A DNA stretch of 64,000 nucleotides from Georgenia soli. Its GTDB lineage: Bacteria; Actinomycetota; Actinomycetes; Actinomycetales; Actinomycetaceae. Shown piece after piece: positions 15,681 through 24,709 of the stretch. The position numbers and the translations under genes are program-made. The stretch is from the NCBI RefSeq assembly GCF_002563695.1, contig NZ_PDJI01000004.1, positions 248,001 to 312,000 on the forward strand. The letters are read 5' to 3'. Position 1 is the stretch's first letter, and each line of letters starts with the position of its first letter. The notes under the pieces are model-generated. The model was not told the DNA's origin. It was given only the letters and a program-made list of their open reading frames with translations, and searched no databases.

Positions 15681-16835
15681 TCACTCCGGGTACCGGCCCC
15701 CCGCCGCGACCCTCTTGCGCGAATGGACGACGGCGTGCGCCGCGACGAGCGCGACGGCGTCGTTCTCCCCCGCTCCGCCGACCTCGGCGCGGCCGCGCAC
15801 ACGAGCCCCCTCGTCCACGACCGTGCGGCGCACGACTGCGCCGGGTCCGACGCGGACGTCGTCGAGCAGCACGGAGTCGACGACCTCGGCGCCGGCGGCC
15901 ACCCGTACCCCCGGGCCGAGGACGCTCCTGCGCACGGTCCCCTCCACCACGGTGCCCGGTCCCACCACCGCGTTCTCGGCGCGGCCGTCACCGACCAGCC
16001 GGGCGGGCGCGTGGCGGCGCACCCGGGTGGTGACGGGCCAGGCAGGGTCGTCCACGTCGAAGGGCGGACGGTCGAGGAGGGCCATGTGGGCGCGCCAGTA
16101 CTCCTCGACGGTGCCCACCTGCTGCCAGTAGCCCGGGTGGCGGTGCTCGAGGGCGCCGCCCCGGGCCACCATGGCGGGGAGCAGGTGGTCGCCGATGTCG
16201 CCGAGACCGTCACCGCCCCGGCCGCGCCGGACCTCCTCGAGGCCCGCGAGCAGGGCGGCGGTGCCGAACGCGAGCACCTGCCTGGCGACGAGGTCGCCGC
16301 GCGGACGCTCGGGACGGTGCGCGTACTCCGTCACCCGGCCGTCCTGGACCTGGACCACGTCGTGGCGGGTCAGGTCCCCGCCGTGCCGGGTCGTCACCAC
16401 GGTGAGCTCGGCCCCCGAGGCTGCGTGTCGCGCCACCACGTCGGCGAAGTCCATGCGGTACACCGCGTCCGCGGACGCCACGAGCACGACCTCCGGCTCG
16501 TGCCGGCGGATCGCGTCGGCCCGCCGGGCGAGCGCGTCGGCCGTGCCGAGGTGGTCGCCCGGCTCGGGTGCGACCACCAGCACCCCGCCGCGCGTGCGGT
16601 CCAGGTCCCACGGCCGGCCCCCGGCGAGGTGCTCGCTCACCGAGACGGGGTGGTGCTGGGCGAGGACCCACACGTCGGAGATGCCGCTGTTGGCGGCGTG
16701 GGACAGCGGGAAGTCGATGAGCCGGTGCGTGCCGCCGAAGGGCAGGGCGGCGCTCGCCCGCCGGTCGGTCAGCGCCTCCAGCCGCGCGCCGGCGCCGCCG
16801 GCGAGGACGACGAGCAGGGTGCGGGTGGGGGCCAT
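15681..16835 (-). CDS. GlgC-like sugar nucleotidyltransferase with altered signature
   Basis: 384 residues: N-terminal nucleotidyltransferase domain (1-255) and C-terminal left-handed beta-helix repeats (about 285-365). The opening LAGGAGARLEALTDRRASAA and FGGTHRLIDFPLSHAANSGI are plainly GlgC-like, and SADAVYRMDF carries the metal-site Asp. However, the conserved Lys-Pro of the RAKPA signature is Ser28-Ala29, and the EKP sugar-phosphate motif appears as HRP. In ADP-glucose pyrophosphorylases those lysines contribute to activation and glucose-1-phosphate binding, so this may be a regulatory or inactive paralogue, or act on another sugar. GAAGGAGACGTC precedes the ATG. It lies 46 bp after pepN and probably shares its transcript. 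Confidence 0.85.
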   Translation of the reverse strand: MAPTRTLLVVLAGGAGARLEALTDRRASAALPFGGTHRLIDFPLSHAANSGISDVWVLAQHHPVSVSEHLAGGRPWDLDRTRGGVLVVAPEPGDHLGTADALARRADAIRRHEPEVVLVASADAVYRMDFADVVARHAASGAELTVVTTRHGGDLTRHDVVQVQDGRVTEYAHRPERPRGDLVARQVLAFGTAALLAGLEEVRRGRGGDGLGDIGDHLLPAMVARGGALEHRHPGYWQQVGTVEEYWRAHMALLDRPPFDVDDPAWPVTTRVRRHAPARLVGDGRAENAVVGPGTVVEGTVRRSVLGPGVRVAAGAEVVDSVLLDDVRVGPGAVVRRTVVDEGARVRGRAEVGGAGENDAVALVAAHAVVHSRKRVAAGGRYPE

Positions 16836-16881
16836 GACGTCTCCTTCGAAGGTGGGGCGGGGCGGTTGCGGACGGCACGGC

Positions 16882-19530
16882 TCAGGCCTGGCCGCCCTCC
16901 CGGGAGGACGCCTCCGGCGCACGGAGCCCGGCCTCCTGCGCGCGCAGCGACCGGAGCAGCTCGTCGCGGGCCTCCAGGACGAGGCGGCGCAGGGCGGCGG
17001 GCGCGTCGGCGTTCTCCTCGAGCCACCGGGTGCTGCGCTGGACCACCGGGTCGTCCTGCGGGGCCCGGCCGGGGACGACGTCCTGGTACGCGGGGTAGAG
17101 GCGCCGGACGAGGCGGGACGCGATCTCGATGCTGTGCCGCGCCCAGATCCCGCGGAGGGCGTCGAAGTACCGGTCGGTGAAGGGTGCGGTCAGCTCCCGG
17201 TGCCAGGGCTGGGTGAAGCCGGTGAGCGTCGCGTCGACGTGGTCGTTGCTCAACGCCCCGGGCGTCAGGAGCGTCTCCCAGGAGGCGGCCTTGACGTCGG
17301 CGTCCGGGAAGCTGGAGACCGCGGCGAGGTGCTGGGTGGTGCCGTCCGCGGTGCGGTCGTGGGCCAGCTCCTCGTCGAGCTCGTCGAGCGTCGCCGCGCC
17401 GAGGGCCGCCAGCGCCTGCCACAGCGACCACCGCAGCTCCGGGTCCATGGGGAGCCCCACGACCGTCTCCGACCCGCTGAGCAGCCCCCGCAGACGCGGT
17501 GCGGCGGCGGGCGTGGTGGCGGCGGACCGGGCGAGGGAGCGCGCCCACACGAGCTGGGCGTCGGAGCCTGGTGCGGCCTCGTGCAGGTGGGCCAGGGAGC
17601 CCTTGCCCAGCAGCAGCCGCAGCTCGTCGCGGCGCGCCGGCGGGGCGTAGCGCTCCACGGCCGTGCCGGCGTTGAGGGTGAGGCCGGCGAGCACCGCGCT
17701 GTCGGTCTCGGCCGGACCGTGCCGCAGCACGAGGTCGAGGTAGTCGGCCGCGGGCAGCACGGCGTCACGGGTGGCGTTCCACAGCGCCGACCACACGAGC
17801 GAGCGCGCCAGCGGCTCGCGCAGCGCACCGAGGTGCTCCCGCACGGTGGAGAGCGAGTCGGGGTCGAGGCGCACCTTGCCGTACGTGAGGTCGTCGTCGT
17901 TGACCAGCACGAGGGCGGGCCGGGGCAGGCCGGCGGCCTCGGCGACGGCCACGCTCTCACCGGTCAGCTCAACCTCGAACCGGTGGGACCGGACGAGCGC
18001 GGCCCCGCCGTCGTCCTCCACGAGGTCGTACAGGCCGACGGCGAGGCGGTGCGGGCGCAGCACCTCCTGCCCGGTGCGGGGGTCCCCGCCCCGCTGGCGG
18101 ACGACAAGGGAGCGGACGCGCTCCCCGTCGGCCTCCACCTCGGCCCGCAGGGTCGGGGTGCCGGCGGTCTGGAGCCACAGCCTCGACCACTCCCCCAGGT
18201 CGCGCCCGGAGGCGCCCTCGAGCGCCGTGAGCAGGTCCGTCAGGGAGGTGGAGCCGTAGGCGTGCTCGGCGAAGTACGCCCGCGCCCCGGCGAAGAAGGC
18301 GTCCGTGCCGACGTAGGCGACCAGCTGCTTGAGCACGGAGGCGCCCTTGGCGTAGGTGATGCCGTCGAAGTTCTGCTTGGCGGCCTCCAGGTCGGGGATG
18401 TCGGCGACGATCGGGTGCGTCGTCGGCAGCTGGTCCTGGGTGTAGGCCCAGGCCTTGCGGCGGTTGGCGAAGGACACCCAGGCGTCGGTGAACTCGGTGG
18501 CGGCGACCGAGGCGTGCGCGCCCATGTAGTCGGCGAAGGACTCCTTGAGCCAGAGGTCGTCCCACCAGCGGGGCGTGACGAGGTCCCCGAACCACATGTG
18601 GGCCATCTCGTGCAGGATCGTGTTCGCGCGCGCCTGGTACTGGGCCCGGGTGGCCGCGGAGCGGAACACGTAGGCCTCGGTGAAGGTCACGCAGCCCGGG
18701 TTCTCCATGGCGCCGAGGTTGTACTCGGGGACGAAGACCTGGTCGTACTTGCCCCACGGGTACGGGGTGCCGAAGTGCTCGTGGAAGAAGTCGAGGCCCT
18801 GGCGGGTGACGGTGAGGATCGCCTCGGCGTCCAGGTGCTCGGCCAGCGAGGCGCGGCACAGCACGCCGAGGGGGACGTCGAGAGTGCCGCCGTCCGGGAG
18901 TCGGCCGGACCAGTGCCCGTCGACCCGGTGGTAGGGCCCGGCGACGACCGCGGTGAGGAAGCTCGAGAGGGGCGGGGTCGTGGCGAACTCGGTGCGCACG
19001 GTGCCGTCAGCGCGTCCCGCCGCGGCGAAGGCCGGCTGGTTGGACAGGACCTGCCACCCGGAGGGCGCGACGACGGCGAAGGCGAAGCGGGCCTTGAGGT
19101 CCGGCTGCTCGAACACCGCCATCACGCGCCGCGAGTCGGCGGGCTCGTACTGGGTGTAGAGGTAGGTCTCGCCGTCGGCCGGGTCGACGAAGCGGTGCAT
19201 GCCCTCCCCGGAGCGCGAGTAGAGCGCGTCGGCGACGACCGTCACCTCGTTCTCGGCCTCCAGCCCCTCGAGGGTGATGCGGGCACCGTCGTAGCAGGCG
19301 GCCGGGTCGACCTCCCGCCCGTTGACGACGACGGAGCGGACGTGTCCCAGGAAGTCGAGGAACGTCGTCGGTGCCGTGGCGGCGAACCGCACGGTCGTCG
19401 TGGAGCCGAAGGTGGGGCTGCCGAGATCGCGGGCCCGGCTCAGGTCCAGCTCGACGTGGTAGTCGTGGACGGTGAGGCGGTCCGACCGCTCGGCGGCCTC
19501 CGCGCGGGTGAGGTTCGCGGTCGTGGTCAC
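16882..19530 (-). CDS. pepN: Aminopeptidase N (M1 family zinc metallopeptidase)
   Basis: 882 residues, full length for actinobacterial PepN. The exopeptidase motif LGAMENPGCVTF lies near residue 270, and the zinc site HEMAHMWFGDLVTP begins at His307 with the third ligand in LWLKESFADYMG 18 residues later. The C-terminal half is the ERAP1-like helical domain. It removes N-terminal residues from peptides in the cytosol. GTG start. The promoter must lie in the 189-bp divergent gap to the universal stress protein gene. Confidence 0.97.
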   Translation of the reverse strand: MTTTANLTRAEAAERSDRLTVHDYHVELDLSRARDLGSPTFGSTTTVRFAATAPTTFLDFLGHVRSVVVNGREVDPAACYDGARITLEGLEAENEVTVVADALYSRSGEGMHRFVDPADGETYLYTQYEPADSRRVMAVFEQPDLKARFAFAVVAPSGWQVLSNQPAFAAAGRADGTVRTEFATTPPLSSFLTAVVAGPYHRVDGHWSGRLPDGGTLDVPLGVLCRASLAEHLDAEAILTVTRQGLDFFHEHFGTPYPWGKYDQVFVPEYNLGAMENPGCVTFTEAYVFRSAATRAQYQARANTILHEMAHMWFGDLVTPRWWDDLWLKESFADYMGAHASVAATEFTDAWVSFANRRKAWAYTQDQLPTTHPIVADIPDLEAAKQNFDGITYAKGASVLKQLVAYVGTDAFFAGARAYFAEHAYGSTSLTDLLTALEGASGRDLGEWSRLWLQTAGTPTLRAEVEADGERVRSLVVRQRGGDPRTGQEVLRPHRLAVGLYDLVEDDGGAALVRSHRFEVELTGESVAVAEAAGLPRPALVLVNDDDLTYGKVRLDPDSLSTVREHLGALREPLARSLVWSALWNATRDAVLPAADYLDLVLRHGPAETDSAVLAGLTLNAGTAVERYAPPARRDELRLLLGKGSLAHLHEAAPGSDAQLVWARSLARSAATTPAAAPRLRGLLSGSETVVGLPMDPELRWSLWQALAALGAATLDELDEELAHDRTADGTTQHLAAVSSFPDADVKAASWETLLTPGALSNDHVDATLTGFTQPWHRELTAPFTDRYFDALRGIWARHSIEIASRLVRRLYPAYQDVVPGRAPQDDPVVQRSTRWLEENADAPAALRRLVLEARDELLRSLRAQEAGLRAPEASSREGGQA

Positions 19531-19719
19531 CAGGGCAGGTTAGCCATCCCTGCCACGGGCGCCGCACGTCGGCGGACCACTCCCGTCCGCGGCGTGTCGG
19601 TCACCGGGCGGCGGCAGACTGGGCGGCGATCGGCGGCACACCACGAGGTCGTGGGCCGCGCGGCGCCCCCGGGCCCTCGCGCGACGCGGAGCCGTCCCGG
19701 AGCGACGAGGAGGACATGC

Positions 19720-20607
19720 ATGGACGCCCTGGACGTCCCGGCCGGTGCGGTCGTGGTGGGGGTCGACGGCTCGGCGCGGGCCGGTCGGGCCCTCGAGCTG
19801 GCCACGCACGAGGCCGCCCGCCGCGGGACAGGACTGCACGTCGTGTACGCGTTCCCGTGGCTCGCCACGGCGCACGGGTGGGAGTTCGCCCCCGAGGCGG
19901 ACGCGCTGGAGACGGCCGGGCGCGTCGTCGCGGACGCCGTGGACAGGGCCTCCGCCATGCGTGCGGACCTGACGGTGACCGGTCAGGTGGTCGTGGACGA
20001 CCCCGCGGTGGTGCTGGTCGAGGCGTCGGACCGGGCCTCTCTCGTCGTCGTCGTCGGGGCGCGCGGGCTCGGGCCGGTGGCCGGACAGCTGCTCGGCTCG
20101 GTGTCCCAGAAGGTGGCGGCGCACGCCCGGGGACCCGTGCTGGTGGTGCGGGAGGAGGCCGTCGAGGACGGCGGGCCGGTGGCCGTCGGGGCGGACCCGG
20201 CCGGGGAGACGCCGGAGGTGATGGAGTCCGCGTTCGAGGAGGCGGTGCGCCGCCGGACCGGCGTCCGGGTGGTGCTCGCCACCGAGCGGGAGTCCGTCCC
20301 GCCCGCGTACGCCGACGACCAGGTGCTCGACCTGCTGCGGGAGGCGACGACGCAGACCCGGCAGCGCACCAGCGCGGAGGTGCGGGCGTGGGCGGCGCGC
20401 TACCCGGGCGTGCCGGTGGAGGAGGTGTTCGTGCACCAGCACCCGGTGGAGGCCCTCGTGCAGGTCGCCGGCCGAGCGTCCGTCGTGGTGGTCGGCAGCC
20501 GGGGACGGCGTGGGCTGCGCGGGGTCAGGCTCGGGTCGGTGGCACGCGGGGTGCTGCACCGGGCTCCGCTGGTGCTCGTGGTGCGCGTCCACCAGGAGCG
20601 CGTCTGA
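19720..20607 (+). CDS. Universal stress protein with two tandem UspA domains
   Basis: 295 residues made of two UspA domains. Both keep the ATP-binding G-2x-G-9x-G-S/T pattern: VGARGLGPVAGQLLGSVSQ in the first and VGSRGRRGLRGVRLGSVARG in the second. Tandem Usp proteins of this length are common in actinobacteria and are often hypoxia or dormancy-induced. The ATG at 19720 follows GAGGAGG by six bases; another ATG four bases earlier is out of frame. No DosR-type box was recognised in the upstream gap. Confidence 0.93.
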   Translation: MDALDVPAGAVVVGVDGSARAGRALELATHEAARRGTGLHVVYAFPWLATAHGWEFAPEADALETAGRVVADAVDRASAMRADLTVTGQVVVDDPAVVLVEASDRASLVVVVGARGLGPVAGQLLGSVSQKVAAHARGPVLVVREEAVEDGGPVAVGADPAGETPEVMESAFEEAVRRRTGVRVVLATERESVPPAYADDQVLDLLREATTQTRQRTSAEVRAWAARYPGVPVEEVFVHQHPVEALVQVAGRASVVVVGSRGRRGLRGVRLGSVARGVLHRAPLVLVVRVHQERV

Positions 20608-20698
20608 GAGGTACGGCGGGCTGGACCGGAGGGCCCGGGACTACGCTGGTCCCCCGGACCGACGGCGGACCGACGGCGGGCGGAAGGCGGGCGGGCGG

Positions 20699-21352
20699 AT
20701 GAGCCAGCGGGAGATCACCAAGGGCCGTCACGAGACGCCCGACGAACGCGCGGACCGGAACTGGAACGAGCTGCTGCAGGAGCTCCGCGTCACCCAGACG
20801 GGCGTGCAGCTGCTCACCGGGTTCCTGCTCACCCTGCCGTTCCAGGCGAGGTTCGACGAGCTCGACGACGTCCAGGTCGGCATCTACCTCGCCCTCGTCC
20901 TGCTGGCAGCCCTCACCACGGTCCTCGTGATCGCCCCCGTGAGCCTCCACCGGCTGCTGTTCCAGCGCCGCCTGAAGCTGGTCACCGTCCGCACCGGGCA
21001 CCGGATCGCGCTGGCCGGGCTGTCGTCCCTGGCGCTGGTCGTGGTCGGCACCGTGCTGCTGGTCTTCGACGTCGTCGTCGGGCGGTCGACGGCGATCGGC
21101 GTGGCGTCCGCCGTGCTGGTGGTGGTCATCCTCGGCTGGCTGGTGGGCCCGCTGCTCTTCGGGCGCCGTGCGGCCCGGCGTGAGGAGGACCTGCTCGAGC
21201 GTCAGGGCGGCGCGACGGAGGACAGCAGCAGCGACGACGGCGCTCCCGGGCACGACGCGGGCAAGGAGACCGCGAGTCAGCACGCCGCGGACGCCGCGAG
21301 CACCGGGAGCAAGGACGCCGCCTCGCCGGCGAGCAGGGGCGCCGGGGCGTGA
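20699..21352 (+). CDS. DUF6328 family membrane protein
   Basis: 217 residues with the DUF6328 start (RADRNWNELLQELRVTQTGVQLL) and four hydrophobic spans: GFLLTLPFQARF, YLALVLLAALTTVLVIAPVSL, IALAGLSSLALVVVGTVLLVF and AIGVASAVLVVVILGWLVGPLL. The last 55 residues are a hydrophilic Ser/Ala/Gly-rich tail, probably cytosolic. The gene stop overlaps the start of arfB (GTGA), so the two are coupled, although no functional link is known. Function unknown. Confidence 0.87.
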   Translation: MSQREITKGRHETPDERADRNWNELLQELRVTQTGVQLLTGFLLTLPFQARFDELDDVQVGIYLALVLLAALTTVLVIAPVSLHRLLFQRRLKLVTVRTGHRIALAGLSSLALVVVGTVLLVFDVVVGRSTAIGVASAVLVVVILGWLVGPLLFGRRAARREEDLLERQGGATEDSSSDDGAPGHDAGKETASQHAADAASTGSKDAASPASRGAGA

Positions 21353-21774
21353 CCGACCCGATCCGCGTCACCTCCACCGTCCACCTCGACCCGGCCGAGC
21401 TCCGGTGGCGCTTCTCCCGCGCCTCCGGTCCGGGCGGCCAGGGCGTCAACACCACGGACTCGAGGGTCGAGCTGTCGCTGGACGTCGCACGTTCCGCGGC
21501 ATTCTCGGACGCCCAGCGCAGCCGGGTCCTGGAGCGGCTGGAGGACCGACTGACCTCGGGCGTCCTGACGGTCGTCGCGTCGGAGCAGCGCTCGCAGCTG
21601 CAGAACCGGCGCGCGGCCCTGGCCCGGCTCGTCGACCAGCTCCAGCGGGCGCTGGCCCCGCCGCCCCGCCGGCGCAGGCCCACCCGGCCCTCGCGCGGTG
21701 CGCTCCGGCGTCGGGCGGAGGGGAAGCAGCGCCGCAGCGCCACGAAGCAGCTGCGCCGCCGACCGGACCTGTGA
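21349..21774 (+). CDS. arfB: Alternative ribosome-rescue peptidyl-tRNA hydrolase ArfB (YaeJ-like)
   Basis: 141 residues. The release-factor GGQ motif is at residues 29-31 (RASGPGGQGVNTTDSRVEL), and the C-terminal 35 residues are Arg/Lys-rich (RRRRPTRPSRGALRRRAEGK), as required for entering the mRNA channel of a stalled ribosome. It hydrolyses peptidyl-tRNA on ribosomes lacking a stop codon. There is no stop-codon-recognition domain, which separates it from RF1 and RF2. GTG start overlapping the previous stop. Confidence 0.95.
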   Translation: MTDPIRVTSTVHLDPAELRWRFSRASGPGGQGVNTTDSRVELSLDVARSAAFSDAQRSRVLERLEDRLTSGVLTVVASEQRSQLQNRRAALARLVDQLQRALAPPPRRRRPTRPSRGALRRRAEGKQRRSATKQLRRRPDL

Positions 21775-21841
21775 GCCCGGTCGGGACGTGTGCGGGACGC
21801 CGGGCGCCGTGAGGGGGCGTGCCGTGCTCTATCGTCGCGTC

Positions 21842-22267
21842 ATGGAGCAGCGAGTGAGCCTGGTCACCCTCGGCGTCGCCGACCTCGACCGGGCCCGGGC
21901 CTTCTACTCCGGCCTCGGCTGGACACCCACGCAGGACCTGGACGAGGTCGTCTTCTACCAGGCGGGCGGCATGGTTGTCGCCCTGTGGGACCGGGCGGCG
22001 CTGGCGGCCGACACCGTGGTCACGGACTCCGGTGGCTGGGGCGGCATCACCCTCGCTCACAACGTGCGCAGCCCCGCGGAGGTCGACGCCGTGCTCACCG
22101 AGGCGGAGCGCGCCGGCGGGCAGGTGCGCCGGTGGGGTGCCGCGACGGAGTGGGGCGGCTGGTCCGGGATCTTCACCGACCCGGACGGCCACGCGTGGGA
22201 GGTCGCCCACAACCCGTTCTGGCGCATCACGGACGACGGCGCCACCCTCCTCGACACGCAGGCCTGA
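21842..22267 (+). CDS. VOC-family (glyoxalase-like) protein
   Basis: 141 residues with one vicinal-oxygen-chelate module pair: SLVTLGVADLDRARAFYSGLG at the start and GIFTDPDGHAWEVAHNPFW at the end; the Glu of AWEV could be a metal ligand. Substrate not predictable; small VOC proteins range from lactoylglutathione lyases to bleomycin-binding proteins. The ATG lies in GTCATGGAGC with no strong ribosome site. A methyltransferase gene follows after 16 bp, probably in the same transcript. Confidence 0.88.
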   Translation: MEQRVSLVTLGVADLDRARAFYSGLGWTPTQDLDEVVFYQAGGMVVALWDRAALAADTVVTDSGGWGGITLAHNVRSPAEVDAVLTEAERAGGQVRRWGAATEWGGWSGIFTDPDGHAWEVAHNPFWRITDDGATLLDTQA

Positions 22268-22283
22268 GACGGGCGGGCCCGAG

Positions 22284-22733
22284 ATGGACCGGTCGGACAT
22301 CCTCGTCGTGGCCCAGGCCGCGGCGCTCGCCGGCGTGCTGTGGCCCGGAGGCGCCCGCTGGGACCTGCCGGTCGCCGCGGGAGCGGTCGCCTCGGCGTCG
22401 ATGGTCGCGGGCGGCGCGCTCGCAGTGGTGGGAGCGGCGCCGCACACCCGGCTCACGCCCCGCGTGCGTCCGCCCGCGGGGGCGCCGCTGGTCACCACCG
22501 GCGCCTACGCGCTGACCCGCAACCCCATCTACGTCGGGCTCACGGCGGGCGCGTGGGGGCTGGCCGTGCTCCGCCGTCGTCCCGGCCCGCTGGTCGCGGC
22601 CGCCGTCCTCACGGCCGTCCTCACGGCGAAGTCCAGGCTCGAGGAGGGCGCCCTCGTCGAGGTGTTCGGCGAGGCCTACGTCGACTACGCCGCGAGAACG
22701 CCCCGCCTGCTCGGGCGGCGGCGTCAGCGGTAG
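22284..22733 (+). CDS. Isoprenylcysteine carboxyl methyltransferase-like (PEMT/ICMT fold) membrane protein
   Basis: 149 residues, four membrane spans. The C-terminal motif of the ICMT/NnrU-like methyltransferases is visible: TRNPIYVGLTAGAWG, then EEGALVEVFGEAYVDYAARTPR, where the RNP and E-x-Y residues bind S-adenosylmethionine. The acceptor in bacteria is unknown. A short protein compared with the 200-residue eukaryotic enzyme but normal for bacterial homologues. Confidence 0.85.
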   Translation: MDRSDILVVAQAAALAGVLWPGGARWDLPVAAGAVASASMVAGGALAVVGAAPHTRLTPRVRPPAGAPLVTTGAYALTRNPIYVGLTAGAWGLAVLRRRPGPLVAAAVLTAVLTAKSRLEEGALVEVFGEAYVDYAARTPRLLGRRRQR

Positions 22734-22760
22734 CGTCCCGTTCGCCCGCACCGGGTGCCG

Positions 22761-22814
22761 CACCAGGCCGGCTCGAAGGCGTAGCGCTACACCAGGCCGT
22801 GCTCGAAGGCGTAG
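22761..22814. repeat. Imperfect 24/25-bp direct repeat at the 3' end of the LuxR gene
   Basis: CACCAGGCCG plus GCTCGAAGGCGTAG occurs at 22761-22784 and again, with one extra T, at 22790-22814. The second copy encodes the last residues of the LuxR protein (YAFEHGLV); the first lies just beyond its stop codon and looks like a leftover duplicate. Confidence 0.85.
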
Positions 22815-24652
22815 ACAGTGGCGGCGGCGCGTGAGGGGACGTCGAGCTTGGCGAAGATGCTGCTCAGGTGCCGGGCGACCGTCTTCTCGCTGACGAAGAG
22901 CTCGGCGGCGATCGCCCGGTTCGTCCGGCCCAGGGCGACGAGCCGGAGCACCTCCAGCTCGCGCTGCGAGAGGCCGCTCGCGCCGAGCGCCGGGGCGAAC
23001 CGCCTCAGCTCGTCCCTGGCCGCCGCCAGGTCCGGCGCGGCTCCGAGCCGCTCGAACGCCTGGCACGCCGACTCCAGCTCGAGCCTGGCTCCGTCGTCGT
23101 CCCCGACGGCGGAGCCGGCCCGGGCCAGCAGAACGCGGGTGCGCGCCACCTCGTACGGCACGTCGAGGCGCACCCACGCCGCCCAGGCGCGGTGGAGGGC
23201 CTCCAGCGCGGGGCGGGCACGTCCCTCGGCGAGGAGCACCGCGCCCGCTGCGTGGTCGGCCAGCGCGGCGAGCATCGTCCCGGTGCCCGGCCGCGCGGAC
23301 CGGCCGAGCTCCGCGGCGGCCTGGCGCGCGCCGACCAGGTCCCCGGCCCGCAGCAGGATCTCCGTGGCCGCCGCGAGGAGCAGCGCGCGCTCCGCGAGGA
23401 GCACACCCCGCTCCGCGGGGACCGCCCGGTGCGCGGGGAGCGCCCGGTGCGCGCGGGGCACCGTCCGGTCCGGCGGCCGCACGGTCCGCGCCAGGGCGTG
23501 CCGGACGACGTCCGCCGCCTCATCGGCTCTCCCCCGGCCCAGCAGGAGCAGGGCGTGCCCGGGGTGCGGTCCGCGCCCGTGGTCGACGGCGCTGCGGAAT
23601 GCTTGCTCGGCCTCGTCCAGCTCGCCCTGCAGGCGCAGGACCTCGCCGAGCTCGTACCAGGCGTCGCCGGCACGGCGCTGCCCGGGCGGGTCCCCGAGTC
23701 TCGTGAGGGCGTGACCGGCCTCGGTCACCGCCTCGGGCCAGCTGCCGCGCAGCCGCAGGAGCCGCGCCCGGGCGAGATGGGCCGCGCCGCGGAAGAGGAC
23801 GAGGTCCGGCTGCGCGTCGCACCAGCGGGTCAGCACCCTGGTCCACTCGCGTGCCCGGGCCAGGTCCATGGTGGCGTCGGACAGGTCGATGGCGGCGCAG
23901 TACACGGTCCCGGTGGTCAGGGCGGAGACTCCCCTGGCGGACACGGCGGCCACGACCTCGTCCACGACGGCCACGCCGGAGCTGGTGAGACCGCGCAGCA
24001 CGTCGCTCGCGCCCACCGCCAGGCGAGCGAGTGCGGCGAGGTCCGGGTCACCCGCACGGTCCGCCGTCTCCAGGGCCGCGGACGCCGAGCGTGCCGCGTC
24101 GTCGAGCCGGCCCGCCACCGCCGACCGCCGGGCCTCGAGCAGCTGCAGGTACGCCCGACCCAGCTCACCCAGTTCACTCTGCTCGCCCAGCTCGTCGGCC
24201 CGGGCGTCGACGAGCGCGTGCGCACGCTCCTCCCAGGCGGCGGCACGGGCGGACAGCCCCCGGTCGAGCAGCGCCGTCGCCGCCCAGAACGCGCACCGCG
24301 CAGCGCGGTCGTGCCGGGCGACGGCGACGAAGCCCCGGCAGGCCGCCGCGAAGAGGTCGTCGGACTCGTCGTCGCGGCCGAGCAGCGACGCGGAGGTCGC
24401 CATGCGGAAGAGGTCGTCGGGCGGCAGGGGCGTCTCGGTGCCGGCGGCCGCCATGCTGGCGTAGGCGGCGGCCCACTGGTGGCGCGCGTAGGCCTGACGC
24501 CCACGGTCGAGCTGCTCCACCGCCATCGCACGCTCCCACGACTCGCGCGCCGTCGCGCGGTCCAACGGTACGCCGGGGCCCGAGTCGTCTCTCGTGCGAC
24601 GCCAGCGGCGCGGACGCCCCGCCGCCCCGTTCCACCCACCCGACTCCGACAT
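22787..24652 (-). CDS. LuxR-family transcriptional regulator with large TPR-like region
   Basis: 621 residues. The C-terminal 60 are a GerE/LuxR helix-turn-helix (LSQRELEVLRLVALGRTNRA, then ELFVSEKTVARHLSSIFAKL). The preceding 500 residues are Ala/Leu/Arg-rich helical pairs resembling TPRs (WYELGEVLRLQGELDEAEQA). No P-loop NTPase is present, so it is not a full LAL/MalT protein. The start is uncertain: the ATG at 24652 has a weak ribosome site, and an ATG at 24526 (MAVEQLDRG) preceded by GGGAG is a good alternative. Target genes unknown; no autoinducer domain. Confidence 0.87.
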   Translation of the reverse strand: MSESGGWNGAAGRPRRWRRTRDDSGPGVPLDRATARESWERAMAVEQLDRGRQAYARHQWAAAYASMAAAGTETPLPPDDLFRMATSASLLGRDDESDDLFAAACRGFVAVARHDRAARCAFWAATALLDRGLSARAAAWEERAHALVDARADELGEQSELGELGRAYLQLLEARRSAVAGRLDDAARSASAALETADRAGDPDLAALARLAVGASDVLRGLTSSGVAVVDEVVAAVSARGVSALTTGTVYCAAIDLSDATMDLARAREWTRVLTRWCDAQPDLVLFRGAAHLARARLLRLRGSWPEAVTEAGHALTRLGDPPGQRRAGDAWYELGEVLRLQGELDEAEQAFRSAVDHGRGPHPGHALLLLGRGRADEAADVVRHALARTVRPPDRTVPRAHRALPAHRAVPAERGVLLAERALLLAAATEILLRAGDLVGARQAAAELGRSARPGTGTMLAALADHAAGAVLLAEGRARPALEALHRAWAAWVRLDVPYEVARTRVLLARAGSAVGDDDGARLELESACQAFERLGAAPDLAAARDELRRFAPALGASGLSQRELEVLRLVALGRTNRAIAAELFVSEKTVARHLSSIFAKLDVPSRAAATVYAFEHGLV

Positions 24653-24709
24653 TGCTGCACCGCCCTGCGCACCCGGCTCGAGAACCCGCTGCCCCTCCGC
24701 CGGCTCCGG

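Noticed and set aside
15723..19719. Long plus-strand frames opposite the GlgC-like and pepN genes
   Set aside because: Opposite strand carries complete GlgC and M1 peptidase motifs; only the end of one frame (from 19720) is a real gene, the universal stress protein.
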